A stretch of 64,000 bases of DNA. It comes from an uncultured Rhodospirillales bacterium. GTDB taxonomy: Bacteria > Pseudomonadota > Alphaproteobacteria > Rhodospirillales > UBA2165. Shown one piece after another: positions 18,418-26,852 of the stretch. Within the stretch, counting starts at the first letter, position 1, and every line of letters starts with the position of its first letter. The notes below the pieces were generated by a model. It was not told the origin of the DNA and did no database searches. It saw only the letters and a program-made list of their open reading frames with translations. The DNA lies in NCBI GenBank assembly GCA_913055735.1, contig CAJXKD010000001.1:2435364-2499363 (forward strand). The letters are read 5' to 3'. Made by a program: the position numbers and the translations under genes.

Positions 18418-19074
18418 ATGACGGACACTGCTGCGGAGCGTTTGCGGAAGATCGACAGCTGTGCCGTTTCCGACGCGCTCGACGCCCTTGGGCTCAAAGG
18501 AACTGTCATGGGGCTCGGGTCGATCTCCGTGGCGCGGCGGATCGCGGGCCGGGTTCAGACCGTGAAGCTGGGGCCGGCAAGCCCGGATATTCCCAAACGA
18601 CATTTATGCACCGCCGCGGTGGATGCTGCGGAACCCGGTGATATCGTCGTCATAGAGAACCATGCGACGGATTTCGCCGCCGGTTGGGGCGGCATCCTGT
18701 CGCGGGCGGCGGCGACCAAAGGGTTGTCGGGGGTTATCGTCGATGGCCCGGCGCGCGACGCCGACGAAAGCCGCGATGTGGACTTTCCCGTTTTTGCCCG
18801 CGCGGCGACGCCCTTTACGGCGCGTGGCCGCATTGCCGAGCACGACTGGAATATCGCCATCGATGTCGGTGGTGTGACGGTCAATCCCGGCGATCTCGTG
18901 CTGGCTGACGGCTCGGGCGTCGTTTTCGTGCCTCAAGCTCACGAGAGCGAGGTGCTGGACAAGGCGGAGGAAATTGCCGCCAAGGAGGCCGCTATGGCCA
19001 AAGCCGTGGAAGAAGGAAATCCGGTGAGCGAGGTCATGGGTGGTAATTACGAGTCCATGCTGGTTTCCAAATAA
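18418..19074 (+). CDS. RraA-family aldolase, LigK/HMG-CHA aldolase type
   Basis: 218 aa of the RraA-like fold. The aldolase-type motif is present as DG at 109-110 followed by RD at 113-114 (VIVDGPARDADE); this Arg-Asp pair binds pyruvate/metal in class II 4-hydroxy-4-methyl-2-oxoglutarate/4-carboxy-4-hydroxy-2-oxoadipate aldolases. GWGGILSRAAATKGLSG is also typical. ATG 18418 follows AGGGAGGAG; the longer frame from 18322 overlaps the previous gene and is not used. After a LigJ-type hydratase, an aldolase releasing pyruvate and oxaloacetate is the expected role. A non-enzymatic RraA role is less likely here. Confidence 0.78.
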   Translation: MTDTAAERLRKIDSCAVSDALDALGLKGTVMGLGSISVARRIAGRVQTVKLGPASPDIPKRHLCTAAVDAAEPGDIVVIENHATDFAAGWGGILSRAAATKGLSGVIVDGPARDADESRDVDFPVFARAATPFTARGRIAEHDWNIAIDVGGVTVNPGDLVLADGSGVVFVPQAHESEVLDKAEEIAAKEAAMAKAVEEGNPVSEVMGGNYESMLVSK

Positions 19075-19408
19075 CCGCCTGCAATCGTCCGCCATTTCTC
19101 TAAATACCTATAAATATAGGTTTTTCAGCGCATTCCGTTGGCCGGTATCGGGCAAGAGAGAAGTTGAAAAAGGGGCGACGAACGGAATAATAGGGCCGCT
19201 CACGTCATGTCTTTGGTATCTGTGGGACCGGACGACCATCCGAACATGATTTGCGGCACGGCTTAGCCGGCGACTGCTTGGGTATCGGGAGGGCCTTGAT
19301 AAATGGGGTATCCGCGACGCCCGAGGGAGCACTGTGCTTTGTCATGTAGGCGCACCGGACGGTGGGCCACGCGTACCAAACGATTGAGGACTAAAGGAGC
19401 AATAAAAC
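19075..19408. other. Intergenic region, 334 bp, with weak terminator
   Basis: No gene is seen. An inverted repeat ACCTAT/ATAGGT (19106-19121) followed by TTTTT could weakly terminate the transcript from the LigK-type gene. The rest presumably holds the promoter of the decarboxylase at 19409, whose SD (AAAGGAGCAA) is just upstream. No clear operator is visible. Confidence 0.45.
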
Positions 19409-20392
19409 ATGCAAGGAAAAATAGCTTTCGAAGAGCATATGGCCATCAGGGAGACCCTGGAGGAAACCCGCAGCTTCGCGGGCGATTCAGGGAAATGGGA
19501 CGACTTCACCCGGCAGATCCTGGATCTCGAGGACGAGCGTCTCGGGAAAATGGATGAAACCGGTATCGAGTTTGCCATCCTGTCGCTGAACGCGCCGGGT
19601 ATTCAGGGCATTCTGGACACTAACGAGGCGATCGAGGTGTCCAAGAAAGCCAACGACACCATGGCCGACGCAGTATCCAAGCACCCGAAACGGTATGGCG
19701 GCTTTGCGGCCCTGCCCATGCAGGACCCCGATGCGGCGGCGAAGGAACTCACCCGCTGCGTCAAGGAACTCGGGTTCAAAGGCGCGATGGTCAACGGCTT
19801 TACCCAAAAGGATACGCCGGATTCCGCCATCTATTACGACATTCCCGAATACCGCAGCTTTTGGGCGACGGTGCAGGAACTCGACGTGCCGTTCTATTTG
19901 CATCCGCGGATGCAAATTCCGGCGCGGGCGCAAAACTACCAGGACCATCCGTGGTTGATGAGCGCGCCGTGGGGTTTTGCCGTCGAAACCTCGATCCACT
20001 CCCTGCGCCTGTGCGGCTCGGGCCTGTTCGAGGATTATCCCAAGCTGAAGATCATCATCGGTCACTTGGGTGAGCACATCCCCTACGACCTGTGGCGTAT
20101 CGATGCGCGTATGCGCTTCTCGCGCCGCGGTTACCGGGGCGAACGGCCGCTCGGCGAGTATTTCCTGCAGAACTTCCTGGTCACCACCAGCGGCAACTTC
20201 TGCGATCCGACCTTCAAGTGCGCACACGAAGTGCTGGGCACCGACCGCCTGTTCTTCTCGGCCGACTATCCGTTCGAGAAGATGGAGGACGCCGCGGATT
20301 GGTATGACGCGACGGACGTGATGACGGCGGAAGAGAAGAAAAAGATCGGCCGCGACAATGCCATCAAGCTGTTCAATCTCGATCTCGATTGA
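19409..20392 (+). CDS. Amidohydrolase, gamma-resorcylate / 2,3-dihydroxybenzoate decarboxylase type
   Basis: 327 aa. The N-terminus MQGKIAFEEHMAI is the hallmark of non-oxidative hydroxybenzoate decarboxylases, with metal ligands E8 and H10. H165 (FYLHPRM), H219 (IIGHLGEHIPY) and D286 (FFSADYPFE) complete the site. TSGNFCDPTF is another conserved block. Relatives reversibly decarboxylate 2,6- or 2,3-dihydroxybenzoate using Mn or Zn in the cytoplasm. It is monocistronic, with a strong terminator after it. It would supply a resorcinol- or catechol-type diphenol, though related LigW acts on 5-carboxyvanillate. Family call is strong. Confidence 0.83.
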   Translation: MQGKIAFEEHMAIRETLEETRSFAGDSGKWDDFTRQILDLEDERLGKMDETGIEFAILSLNAPGIQGILDTNEAIEVSKKANDTMADAVSKHPKRYGGFAALPMQDPDAAAKELTRCVKELGFKGAMVNGFTQKDTPDSAIYYDIPEYRSFWATVQELDVPFYLHPRMQIPARAQNYQDHPWLMSAPWGFAVETSIHSLRLCGSGLFEDYPKLKIIIGHLGEHIPYDLWRIDARMRFSRRGYRGERPLGEYFLQNFLVTTSGNFCDPTFKCAHEVLGTDRLFFSADYPFEKMEDAADWYDATDVMTAEEKKKIGRDNAIKLFNLDLD

Positions 20393-20424
20393 TCAAGCGT
20401 CGGCTTTAGCCGGTAGAGTTAGGA

Positions 20425-20451
20425 GGGCCGCGTTTCGACGCGGCCCTTTTT
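20425..20451 (+). terminator. Rho-independent terminator
   Basis: A perfect 9-bp stem, GGGCCGCGT and ACGCGGCCC (20425-20446), closes on a TTCG tetraloop and is followed by TTTTT. It ends the decarboxylase transcript; the convergent hydrolase gene stops at the next base. Confidence 0.88.
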
Positions 20452-21525
20452 CTATTGAACGTGTCCGCCCAGGTGCTGCGCCATCCAATCGGCGCTGTAC
20501 GGGCTGTATTTGTGGCGCAGATTATTGCCGCAGTGATTGCCGCCCTTGAGGAAAAGAAGCTCCGAGGGACCCGAGGCCTCGGCGACCAACCGTTCCTGTT
20601 CGGAAGGCGGGGCGATGGTATCGAACTCGCCGGCAATGATGAGCAGCGGGCAAGAGATTTTTTTCGCGACGCCGGTCAGGTTCACCCGCTTGGCAACCTC
20701 ATAGGCTTCGTCGGCATCCTTGGCATGGGCGCGCACCCGGAACACGTCGTTGAGATTGCCCTTGCGGAACAGCTCGCCGAAATCGAAGGGGCCGGAAATG
20801 CCGATGCAGGCCTTGATGCGTTTTTCGAAGGCAGCCGCACGCGGCGCGTAATACCCGCCGAAACTCACGCCCCAAGCGCCGATGGCATTGGCATCAAGAT
20901 CGTCCCTGGCCTCAATGAAATCGCACACTGCGGCGACGGGCTTTTCATATTCGGGGCAGATGGGAAGGTCGTATTCGCCTTCGCCTTGGCCCGGGCCGTC
21001 GAAGGTTAGCGTGGCGAGGCCGCGTTTCAGGAAATGCGCCTCGTTGGTGCTCATCTCCTCCTTGGCGGAATCCATTCCCATGCACAGGATGACCACCGGC
21101 GGTTTCGCGACCCCGTCGGGTTTACGCAAGTTGCCGTAAAGCGTTTTGCCCTGATAGGGGATTTCCACGCGCTCCCCCGGCGGGTCGAGATGGGGAAGCG
21201 CCAGATTGTGGCACGCCACGGCTTTTGCATGGGTCGCCCGCATCTGATCCATATCCTCGATGAACACGAACTTGGCGAAGTGATAGAGGACGCCCGCCGT
21301 ATCCAGGTGCTGGGCGGCGGTGATGGTGCAGCCGTCCGCGAGTGCTTTGCGGCCGGCCTCTTCGTGTTCCGCGGCGCGTGCGGCCCAGGCGCGGCACCAA
21401 TCGTCCCACCTTTCCAATGCGCCCGTGACCTGGTCGTAGTCGGTCAGGGGGACACCATTGGAAATGAACCGGGGTGCCCAGCGGCCGGTCACCGCCGCAA
21501 TACGTTCATCCTTTGCCACGCTCAC
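20452..21525 (-). CDS. Alpha/beta hydrolase, 2,6-dihydropseudooxynicotine hydrolase-like
   Basis: 357 aa. A helical N-terminal half (1-115) precedes an alpha/beta hydrolase core. The nucleophile S221 is in GVSFGG, an acid is in AGEFDTIAPP, and the histidine is in GGNHCGNN. This layout, with LTFDGPGQGEGEY, is like the DUF1100 group that includes the C-C bond hydrolase of nicotine breakdown (2,6-dihydroxypseudooxynicotine hydrolase). It could cleave a ketone intermediate of aromatic degradation. The gene faces the dihydroxybenzoate-type decarboxylase. Substrate unknown; an esterase role is possible. Confidence 0.75.
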   Translation of the reverse strand: MSVAKDERIAAVTGRWAPRFISNGVPLTDYDQVTGALERWDDWCRAWAARAAEHEEAGRKALADGCTITAAQHLDTAGVLYHFAKFVFIEDMDQMRATHAKAVACHNLALPHLDPPGERVEIPYQGKTLYGNLRKPDGVAKPPVVILCMGMDSAKEEMSTNEAHFLKRGLATLTFDGPGQGEGEYDLPICPEYEKPVAAVCDFIEARDDLDANAIGAWGVSFGGYYAPRAAAFEKRIKACIGISGPFDFGELFRKGNLNDVFRVRAHAKDADEAYEVAKRVNLTGVAKKISCPLLIIAGEFDTIAPPSEQERLVAEASGPSELLFLKGGNHCGNNLRHKYSPYSADWMAQHLGGHVQ

Positions 21526-21572
21526 TATCCTCCCTGTGTATTTTTTTGCGGCGCCGGGGTTGTTGCCCGATT

Positions 21573-21920
21573 TTACAGAATGTCGAGAACCTGCTCCGGC
21601 GGCCGGCCGAGCGCCGCCTTGCCGCCAGACAGCACGATGGGCCGTTCGATCAGGACCGGGTTGTCGATCATGGCCTGAATGAGGGCGTCGCGGCTGAGGC
21701 TTTCGTCGCCCAGGTTGTTTTCCTTATAGGGGGCTTCCTTGCGGCGCATCAGGTCCCGCGGTTCCATCTTCAGTTTCTTCAGGATCTGGTCCAGGGTTTT
21801 TGCGTCCGGCGGGGTCGCCAAATACTCGATGATCTCCGGATCGACCCCACGCTCGTTGAGCAATGCCAAGGTTGCGCGCGATTTGCTGCAGCGCGGATTG
21901 TGATAAATGGTGACGCTCAC
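21573..21920 (-). CDS. ArsC-family arsenate reductase-like protein
   Basis: A thioredoxin-fold protein of 115 aa. The catalytic cysteine is in YHNPRCSKSR near the N-terminus, and the C-terminal block NPVLIERPIVLSGGKAALGRPPE matches the arginine-bearing region of glutaredoxin-linked ArsC. The start is GTG 21920, with AAGGAG eight bases upstream; the longer frame from 22004 adds 28 unrelated residues. Other family members (Spx/YffB) exist, but RPIV and GRP favour ArsC. No ars regulator or pump is nearby. Confidence 0.82.
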   Translation of the reverse strand: MSVTIYHNPRCSKSRATLALLNERGVDPEIIEYLATPPDAKTLDQILKKLKMEPRDLMRRKEAPYKENNLGDESLSRDALIQAMIDNPVLIERPIVLSGGKAALGRPPEQVLDIL

Positions 21921-22171
21921 GGTGTTTTCTCCTTGTGACGCTTTTCTGATTTTGAACGGCGGTCCCCGTGGGCGAATTGTTGAAGGGCCGAGAGGGGAGG
22001 TCAAGCGCTATGGCAACGCTGGCGTGCGGAACCCGCACAGGCTAAACAACAGGGAAGATTTTGCACCCTGTCCGTCGGTATCGCCTCGTCTATTTTGACG
22101 GCGGTCATCCACGGATCGCCGTTCAAAATCTAGGATAAGCCGACGAGAACCTGGGATCGGGAGAATGGAAT

Positions 22172-23104
22172 ATGACGAAAAAACACGATGATCTTGCCAA
22201 GCGCCGCGAGCGGTTGCCTGAAATCGGCGGCATCCTTCATTTGGAACACGTTAACTTTGAGGTGGCAGATCATGAAATGCCCACCATCTTCTTTATGAAT
22301 GGGCTGGGCTTGACCCGCGATCCGTATCGACGTGCAGATGAGACCAACATGGGTGTGAATATCGGGATGCAGCAATTCCACCTTCCGCGCCGGGGGAAAG
22401 AAACCCCGCCCTTCACGGGCGAAATCGGGCTTGTCGTCCCTGACGTTCGGACGATCAAGGCGCGCCTTGATCGGCTTAAGAAGATGGGCAAGTTCAAGGG
22501 AACCCCGTATGCCTGGAAGGCCGAAGGCAAGACTGCTGTGGTCACGAGCCCGTTTGGTGTCCGCATGCGTCTGCATCGTGCCGGATCGATCCCGTTCCGT
22601 TGGCCATTGGGCCTCGCCTATGTCGATATTCCGGTGCCTCCGGGTCTGACCGCCGCGATCGCCAATTTCTACCGCCGTATGATGGATGCGCCGGTGCGGA
22701 TGGCCAAGCTTGCGGGCGAGAAGGCGGCGGTCGTCACGTTCGGCCCCCATCAGTATGTGAGATTCCGGGAACGTAAGCTGAAAGACTACAATCTCTACCA
22801 GCATCACATTGCCTTTTATGTCACCCGCTATAACGCGCTGCGCGATGCGGTTGCGGAGCAGGGTTCCTTGCTCGGCAACGGCCTCGGTCAGGTATTCTTT
22901 TTCGATGACATTTTCGATCCCGATACGGGTGACACGATTCTCAAATTTCAGCATGAGGCGCGGAGCGTCTACCACGAAGATTTCATGCGCCCCTTGGTGA
23001 ACCGGTGGCCGATTATCTCCGAACCCTACCGCGATCAGTTCGATATTCAGCTCGCTTTGGCGGATATTCCCGGTTTGGCGCCTGCCGGCGGGGCCAAAGC
23101 CTAG
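22172..23104 (+). CDS. VOC/glyoxalase-fold protein
   Basis: 310 aa with two vicinal-oxygen-chelate-like halves: HLEHVNFEVADHEMPTIFF starts the first and HHIAFYVTRYNALRDAVAE the second. Such proteins are dioxygenases, lyases or isomerases that hold a metal between beta-alpha-beta-beta-beta units. H23 in GGILHLEHVNFEV (or H26), H211/H212 and a glutamate in FQHEAR could be ligands. No close family name is recognised. It stands between the arsC-like gene (divergent) and the DUF2336 gene 25 bp downstream. Confidence 0.6.
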   Translation: MTKKHDDLAKRRERLPEIGGILHLEHVNFEVADHEMPTIFFMNGLGLTRDPYRRADETNMGVNIGMQQFHLPRRGKETPPFTGEIGLVVPDVRTIKARLDRLKKMGKFKGTPYAWKAEGKTAVVTSPFGVRMRLHRAGSIPFRWPLGLAYVDIPVPPGLTAAIANFYRRMMDAPVRMAKLAGEKAAVVTFGPHQYVRFRERKLKDYNLYQHHIAFYVTRYNALRDAVAEQGSLLGNGLGQVFFFDDIFDPDTGDTILKFQHEARSVYHEDFMRPLVNRWPIISEPYRDQFDIQLALADIPGLAPAGGAKA

Positions 23105-23129
23105 GGGTGGAGAGAGGAAGCGGGGCGCC

Positions 23130-24422
23130 ATGCTGAACTGGGTTTTCGGGAATAAGCGCAAAGCGGCGTCCGCGACGAAGAAAAAGAAAAAAGCAACCGG
23201 GCCCAAGCCCAGTTACGAGCGCGCCCGTGAAATTGCCGATAAGGGGACGGTTGAGGAGCGCCAAAAACTCGCGCAACATGAGGATTTGGAGCCGGAAATT
23301 CTCTATTATTTCGCCACCGACCCCGCCGTCGAGGTGCGTCTTGAAGTGGCGGAGAATGTCGGCACACCGTTGCAGGCCGATCTCATTCTTGCCAAGGACC
23401 CGGACGAAAAAGTGCGCCGGGAACTCGCGACCAAGATCGGCCGCTTGGTTCCCGAACTGACCGAGGAGGAAAACGAGCGGCTCGTCGATATGGCGATGGA
23501 AGTCATCGAGATCCTCGCGCAGGACGAACTGCCCCGCGTCCGCGCCATCGTTGCCGAAGAACTCAAACTCGCGACGAACGTACCGAAGAAGATCATCCGC
23601 AACCTTGCCGATGATCTGGAAGAGATCGTGTCGGTGCCGGTCCTCGAATATTCGCCGTTGCTGTCGGAACTCGATCTTCTCGAGATCATCGAGAAAGGTC
23701 TCAAGGGAGAGCGGTTGCTTGCCGTCGCGCGGCGCCAGGACATTACCGAACCCGTGGTCGATGCCGTGGTTGCGGACAAAGATCCCGAGGTTGCGACCGT
23801 CGTTTTGGATAACGAGACGGCGGCGATTTCCGAGGCGACCTTCGATCTTCTCGTCGATATCGCCGAGGCCGATGAGGAATGCCGGAAATCCATCGTCTAT
23901 CGGGCCGACTTGCCGGTGCGGGTCATCCTGCGTATCGCGGAGTTCGTCAACGCGGCCCTGATGGAAACTCTCTTGGCGCGAAACGCCCATCAGAAGGAGG
24001 CGGTCGATCAAATCCGCCGCACCGTGCGCAAACGGATCGAAAAGGGGGAACTTGCCGGAGACGATTTACCCTTCGAGACGGCGTCGGAGCGTGCCGAGCG
24101 GGAGTTCCAGGAAGGCAAGTTGGACGAAGACCGTTTGAACAAGGCGCTCGACGATCATGACAATGCCTATGCCCGTTACGCGCTCCAGCTTCTTGCCGGG
24201 GTCAAGGAGGAGACCGGGTCGACGATCCTCAATTCGCGTAGCGCCAAAGCGGTTGTCGCCCTGGCGTGGAAAGCCAACGTGAGCATGAAAACGGCGGAAC
24301 GGCTGCAGGATCAGGTCTGCCGCATCACGTCGGAAAAATTGCTGCGCGCCAAGCCTGACGGCGGCTATCCCTTGGCGAAGGACGATTTGGAATGGTATCT
24401 CGACAGCTTCCTGTCGGAGTAG
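23130..24422 (+). CDS. DUF2336 protein (alpha-helical repeat)
   Basis: 430 aa. After a lysine-rich N-terminus (KKKKKAT near 18-24) the protein is a chain of helical HEAT-like units such as DPAVEVRLEVAENVGTPLQADLILAKDPDEKVRRELATKIG. This is the pattern of DUF2336, a family found mainly in alphaproteobacteria and of unknown role. It is acidic and has no membrane segment. It starts 25 bp after the VOC gene with AGAGAGGAAG upstream and may be co-transcribed with it. Confidence 0.75.
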   Translation: MLNWVFGNKRKAASATKKKKKATGPKPSYERAREIADKGTVEERQKLAQHEDLEPEILYYFATDPAVEVRLEVAENVGTPLQADLILAKDPDEKVRRELATKIGRLVPELTEEENERLVDMAMEVIEILAQDELPRVRAIVAEELKLATNVPKKIIRNLADDLEEIVSVPVLEYSPLLSELDLLEIIEKGLKGERLLAVARRQDITEPVVDAVVADKDPEVATVVLDNETAAISEATFDLLVDIAEADEECRKSIVYRADLPVRVILRIAEFVNAALMETLLARNAHQKEAVDQIRRTVRKRIEKGELAGDDLPFETASERAEREFQEGKLDEDRLNKALDDHDNAYARYALQLLAGVKEETGSTILNSRSAKAVVALAWKANVSMKTAERLQDQVCRITSEKLLRAKPDGGYPLAKDDLEWYLDSFLSE

Positions 24423-24450
24423 CCCGAGCCTAATTTTGAGCTAGCTCAAT

Positions 24451-25251
24451 TTACTGAGGGGCCTGTTGCGGCTTCCATTTGCGGGCCAAATCCTCGGCCT
24501 GCTCCTGCTCTTTCACCGACATCCGGCGGGACAGAATTTGGCGGTTGTGTTCGGCATTGTCGTATCCCGCCTTCGAGGCGAGGATCAGCCATTTCAATGC
24601 TTCGATCTTGTCTTGTTTGATCCCGTCGCCGCGAACCAGCCGTGTCGCGATATGGTTCTGCGCCTTCGCGTATCCTTGTTGCGCGGCCATCAGGAACCAA
24701 TAGGCGGCGGCCTCATGGTTTTTTTCAACCCCGGCGCCGTCGCGGTACATTTTTCCAAGATTGTATTGGGCCTGGTAGATGCCTTTTTGGGCCGCTTTTT
24801 TGATCCATTCGAAGGCTTGGCGTTGATCTTTTTTCACCCAAAGACCTTCACCGTGCATTTTGCCGAGCGAATATTGCGAACGCCCGATGCCTTGAAGCGC
24901 GGCGCGTTCGAGCCATTTGACCGCCAGCTTGTAGTCCGGCGGCACGCCGCGGCCGGTCAAATACATCATACCGAGATTGTGTTGGGCTTCGCCGTTGCCG
25001 TTCTCGGCTGCCAGGGTCCACCATTTGATGGCGTTATTTGCGTCTTGGGCGACACCACGCCCTTCGTCATACAAGACGCCGAGGTTCAATTGTGCGCGGG
25101 CATCGCCTTTGTCGGCGAGCGGCTGCCAAATCTTCAACGCGGTGGCGAAATCGCCCTGTTGATACGCACGCCAACCTGCTGAAAAATCTGCGAAAGCGGG
25201 GAAACTGTGAAGAATAACGAAAGCGGCGAGGAAACCTGTTGCGAACACCAT
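24451..25251 (-). CDS. Sel1-repeat exported protein
   Basis: Five Sel1-like repeats are visible, each of about 36 residues with the core AQxNLGxxYxxGxGVxxD, from KGDARAQLNLGVLYDEG to YAKAQNHIATRLVRG. An N-terminal signal sequence VFATGFLAAFVILHSFPAFA supports export; I favour ATG 25251, though ATG 25299 is in frame and would lengthen the N-terminus by 16 residues. SLR proteins scaffold envelope complexes or signalling. It converges on the DUF2336 gene. Specific partner unknown. Confidence 0.8.
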   Translation of the reverse strand: MVFATGFLAAFVILHSFPAFADFSAGWRAYQQGDFATALKIWQPLADKGDARAQLNLGVLYDEGRGVAQDANNAIKWWTLAAENGNGEAQHNLGMMYLTGRGVPPDYKLAVKWLERAALQGIGRSQYSLGKMHGEGLWVKKDQRQAFEWIKKAAQKGIYQAQYNLGKMYRDGAGVEKNHEAAAYWFLMAAQQGYAKAQNHIATRLVRGDGIKQDKIEALKWLILASKAGYDNAEHNRQILSRRMSVKEQEQAEDLARKWKPQQAPQ

Positions 25252-25335
25252 CGATGTTCGCCGAATGACATCAAAAATAGGGCCGCTGATTTCCCTCAAG
25301 CGTTCCTCCCCTTAGATATTGGGGAGGAGTATACC

Positions 25336-25956
25336 TCAAGTTGCTTTCGCTGAAAACTTAGATACTTGCGCGCGGAGAATTTCAATGAGTCCGTCGAGGC
25401 CTTCGCGCCGAATGACGGCACGGAATTCCGACCGCTGGGTTACGACCATGCTGACACCGGACACGACGACGTCGAGAATTTTGTGTCCGCCCGGTCCGCC
25501 GCGCACACGCCATCCTGCTTCGATGGGCGGACCCGACGGGCGGGAAATACGGGTGGTAACCAGGACATCGCCCTCTGACAATGCGCTTGCCCCTGCGATT
25601 TCAAAGGTTTGGCCGGTATAACCGCCGAGACGCCGGGAGTAGGTCCGCAAGACGAATTCCTGGAACAGGCTCAAATATTGATCCCGCTGCTCGTCGCTGG
25701 CGGTGCGCCAGCTCGGTCCCAAGACGTAGCGGCCGATGAGGGCCAGATCGAAATTGTCGGCCAGCATCGTGCGAACGCGCTTCTCTTTTTCGGCCAAGGG
25801 CAAGCCCTTGGAGCGCAGAAGGTCGAGAGCCTCGCCGCTCAACTTGGCGACAAATTTGACGGCTTCATCGGGGGAGGTACGGCCTTCTTCCGCCATCGCC
25901 GGCGGCGTGCCGGCAAAAACGAAAAGCGCTAAGGCTAACCAAGCTAAACGGCGCAC
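25336..25956 (-). CDS. MlaC/Ttg2D-family phospholipid-binding protein
   Basis: 206 aa with an N-terminal signal peptide (MRRLAWLALALFVFAGTPPAMA). The mature part matches the MlaC/Ttg2D family: LADNFDLALIGRYVLGPSWRTASDEQRDQYLSLFQEFVLRTYSRRL, then VTTRISRPSGPPIEAGWRV and a C-terminal RSEFRAVIRREGLDGLIE. Family members carry phospholipids or hopanoid-type lipids across the periplasm. No mlaFEDB genes lie nearby, so it may serve a distant Mla system or be an HpnM-like protein. It is upstream of the Sel1 gene on the same strand. Confidence 0.85.
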   Translation of the reverse strand: MRRLAWLALALFVFAGTPPAMAEEGRTSPDEAVKFVAKLSGEALDLLRSKGLPLAEKEKRVRTMLADNFDLALIGRYVLGPSWRTASDEQRDQYLSLFQEFVLRTYSRRLGGYTGQTFEIAGASALSEGDVLVTTRISRPSGPPIEAGWRVRGGPGGHKILDVVVSGVSMVVTQRSEFRAVIRREGLDGLIEILRAQVSKFSAKAT

Positions 25957-25985
25957 AAAACTTCTCCTCTGGTACGGGTGCCGGC

Positions 25986-26693
25986 CTATTCTGCCGCCGC
26001 TGCCGGTCGGGCGCCGCTTTCCAGCAGGCCGACCGTCTCGTCGGTGGTTCGCACGTCGCCGAAGATTTGGGCGATCATGCCGAGGCTGGCATTATGTTCT
26101 TCGTCGGTTCGTGTCGCATTGGCATCGGAGACCATGATTACCTTGAAATTGCGCATCATGGCGTCGCGCGCAGACGACTCGCAGCAAACATTGGTGAGGG
26201 TGCCGACAATGATGACGGTATCGATGCCACGCGCGCGCAGTTGCTCTTCGATATTGGAAGAACCCTGCAGAAACGCGCTGTAGCGGTTTTTGTTGAAGGT
26301 GATGTCTTCAGGCTGGACATCCAATTTTGGCCAAATGGCATGGCCGTGTGAGCCGTCCGCCAGCCAGTCGCGCACCATATCGACGCGCTCGTCGTGATGC
26401 CCGCCTTGGTAAAACACCGACCAATCATCGAGATTGTCTTCCGTCTGGATCATCTGTGCCCATGTGACCATACCGCCCGCCGCCCGCGTCGCGGCGGCCA
26501 AGCGATTGATGTTGGGAACGATCTCGCGGGCGACCGGCACTTCGATCGGCGCACCCTCTTCCACGAACACATTTTGCATATCGATCACCACCAGTGCCGT
26601 TTTTGCACTATCGATCGTCTCAAAAAGATGCATGCGGCCGCGGCGGCGCATCGCGCCTTCGGCGGCATATGCTGGAATTTCCGATTTATGCAT
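25986..26693 (-). CDS. Isochorismatase-family cysteine hydrolase
   Basis: About 235 aa from ATG 26693 (GGGGTGGG upstream), chosen over ATG 26780. The catalytic triad of the family can be seen: an aspartate in ALVVIDMQNVF, a lysine in FNKNRYSAF, and the nucleophilic cysteine in GTLTNVCCESSARDA. Members hydrolyse C-N bonds of amides, ureides or carbamates, as in RutB, N-carbamoylsarcosine amidase and maleamate amidase. An N-heterocycle or amide degradation role would fit other genes here. It is divergent from an SDR gene across a perfect palindrome. Confidence 0.85.
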   Translation of the reverse strand: MHKSEIPAYAAEGAMRRRGRMHLFETIDSAKTALVVIDMQNVFVEEGAPIEVPVAREIVPNINRLAAATRAAGGMVTWAQMIQTEDNLDDWSVFYQGGHHDERVDMVRDWLADGSHGHAIWPKLDVQPEDITFNKNRYSAFLQGSSNIEEQLRARGIDTVIIVGTLTNVCCESSARDAMMRNFKVIMVSDANATRTDEEHNASLGMIAQIFGDVRTTDETVGLLESGARPAAAAE

Positions 26694-26810
26694 GGCCCAC
26701 CCCGGTAGATATGAGCAGATTTGGTTAATTTTAACCCCATTATATGCCCTCAAAAAGGGCCGTCTACGGGTGTCCAGCATGGCTGCGGCCAGGGAGCGTA
26801 CTTGTGCCGC

Positions 26811-26837
26811 GTTAACCCGTTGCTATAACGGGTTAAC
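26811..26837. promoter_or_regulatory. Perfect 27-bp palindromic operator
   Basis: GTTAACCCGTT (26811-26821) and AACGGGTTAAC (26827-26837) are exact 11-bp complements around the spacer GCTAT. The site lies 15 bp before the ATG of the SDR gene and just ahead of its TGGGAGG SD, in the divergent region shared with the isochorismatase gene. Form and place suggest a repressor site, for example of a TetR-type dimer. No regulator gene adjoins it. Confidence 0.7.
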
Positions 26838-26852
26838 CTTTGGGAGGCACAC

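Noticed and set aside
23013..24011. Minus-strand open frame of 332 codons
   Set aside because: It is opposite the VOC and DUF2336 genes and contains Arg/Asp-rich low-information sequence.
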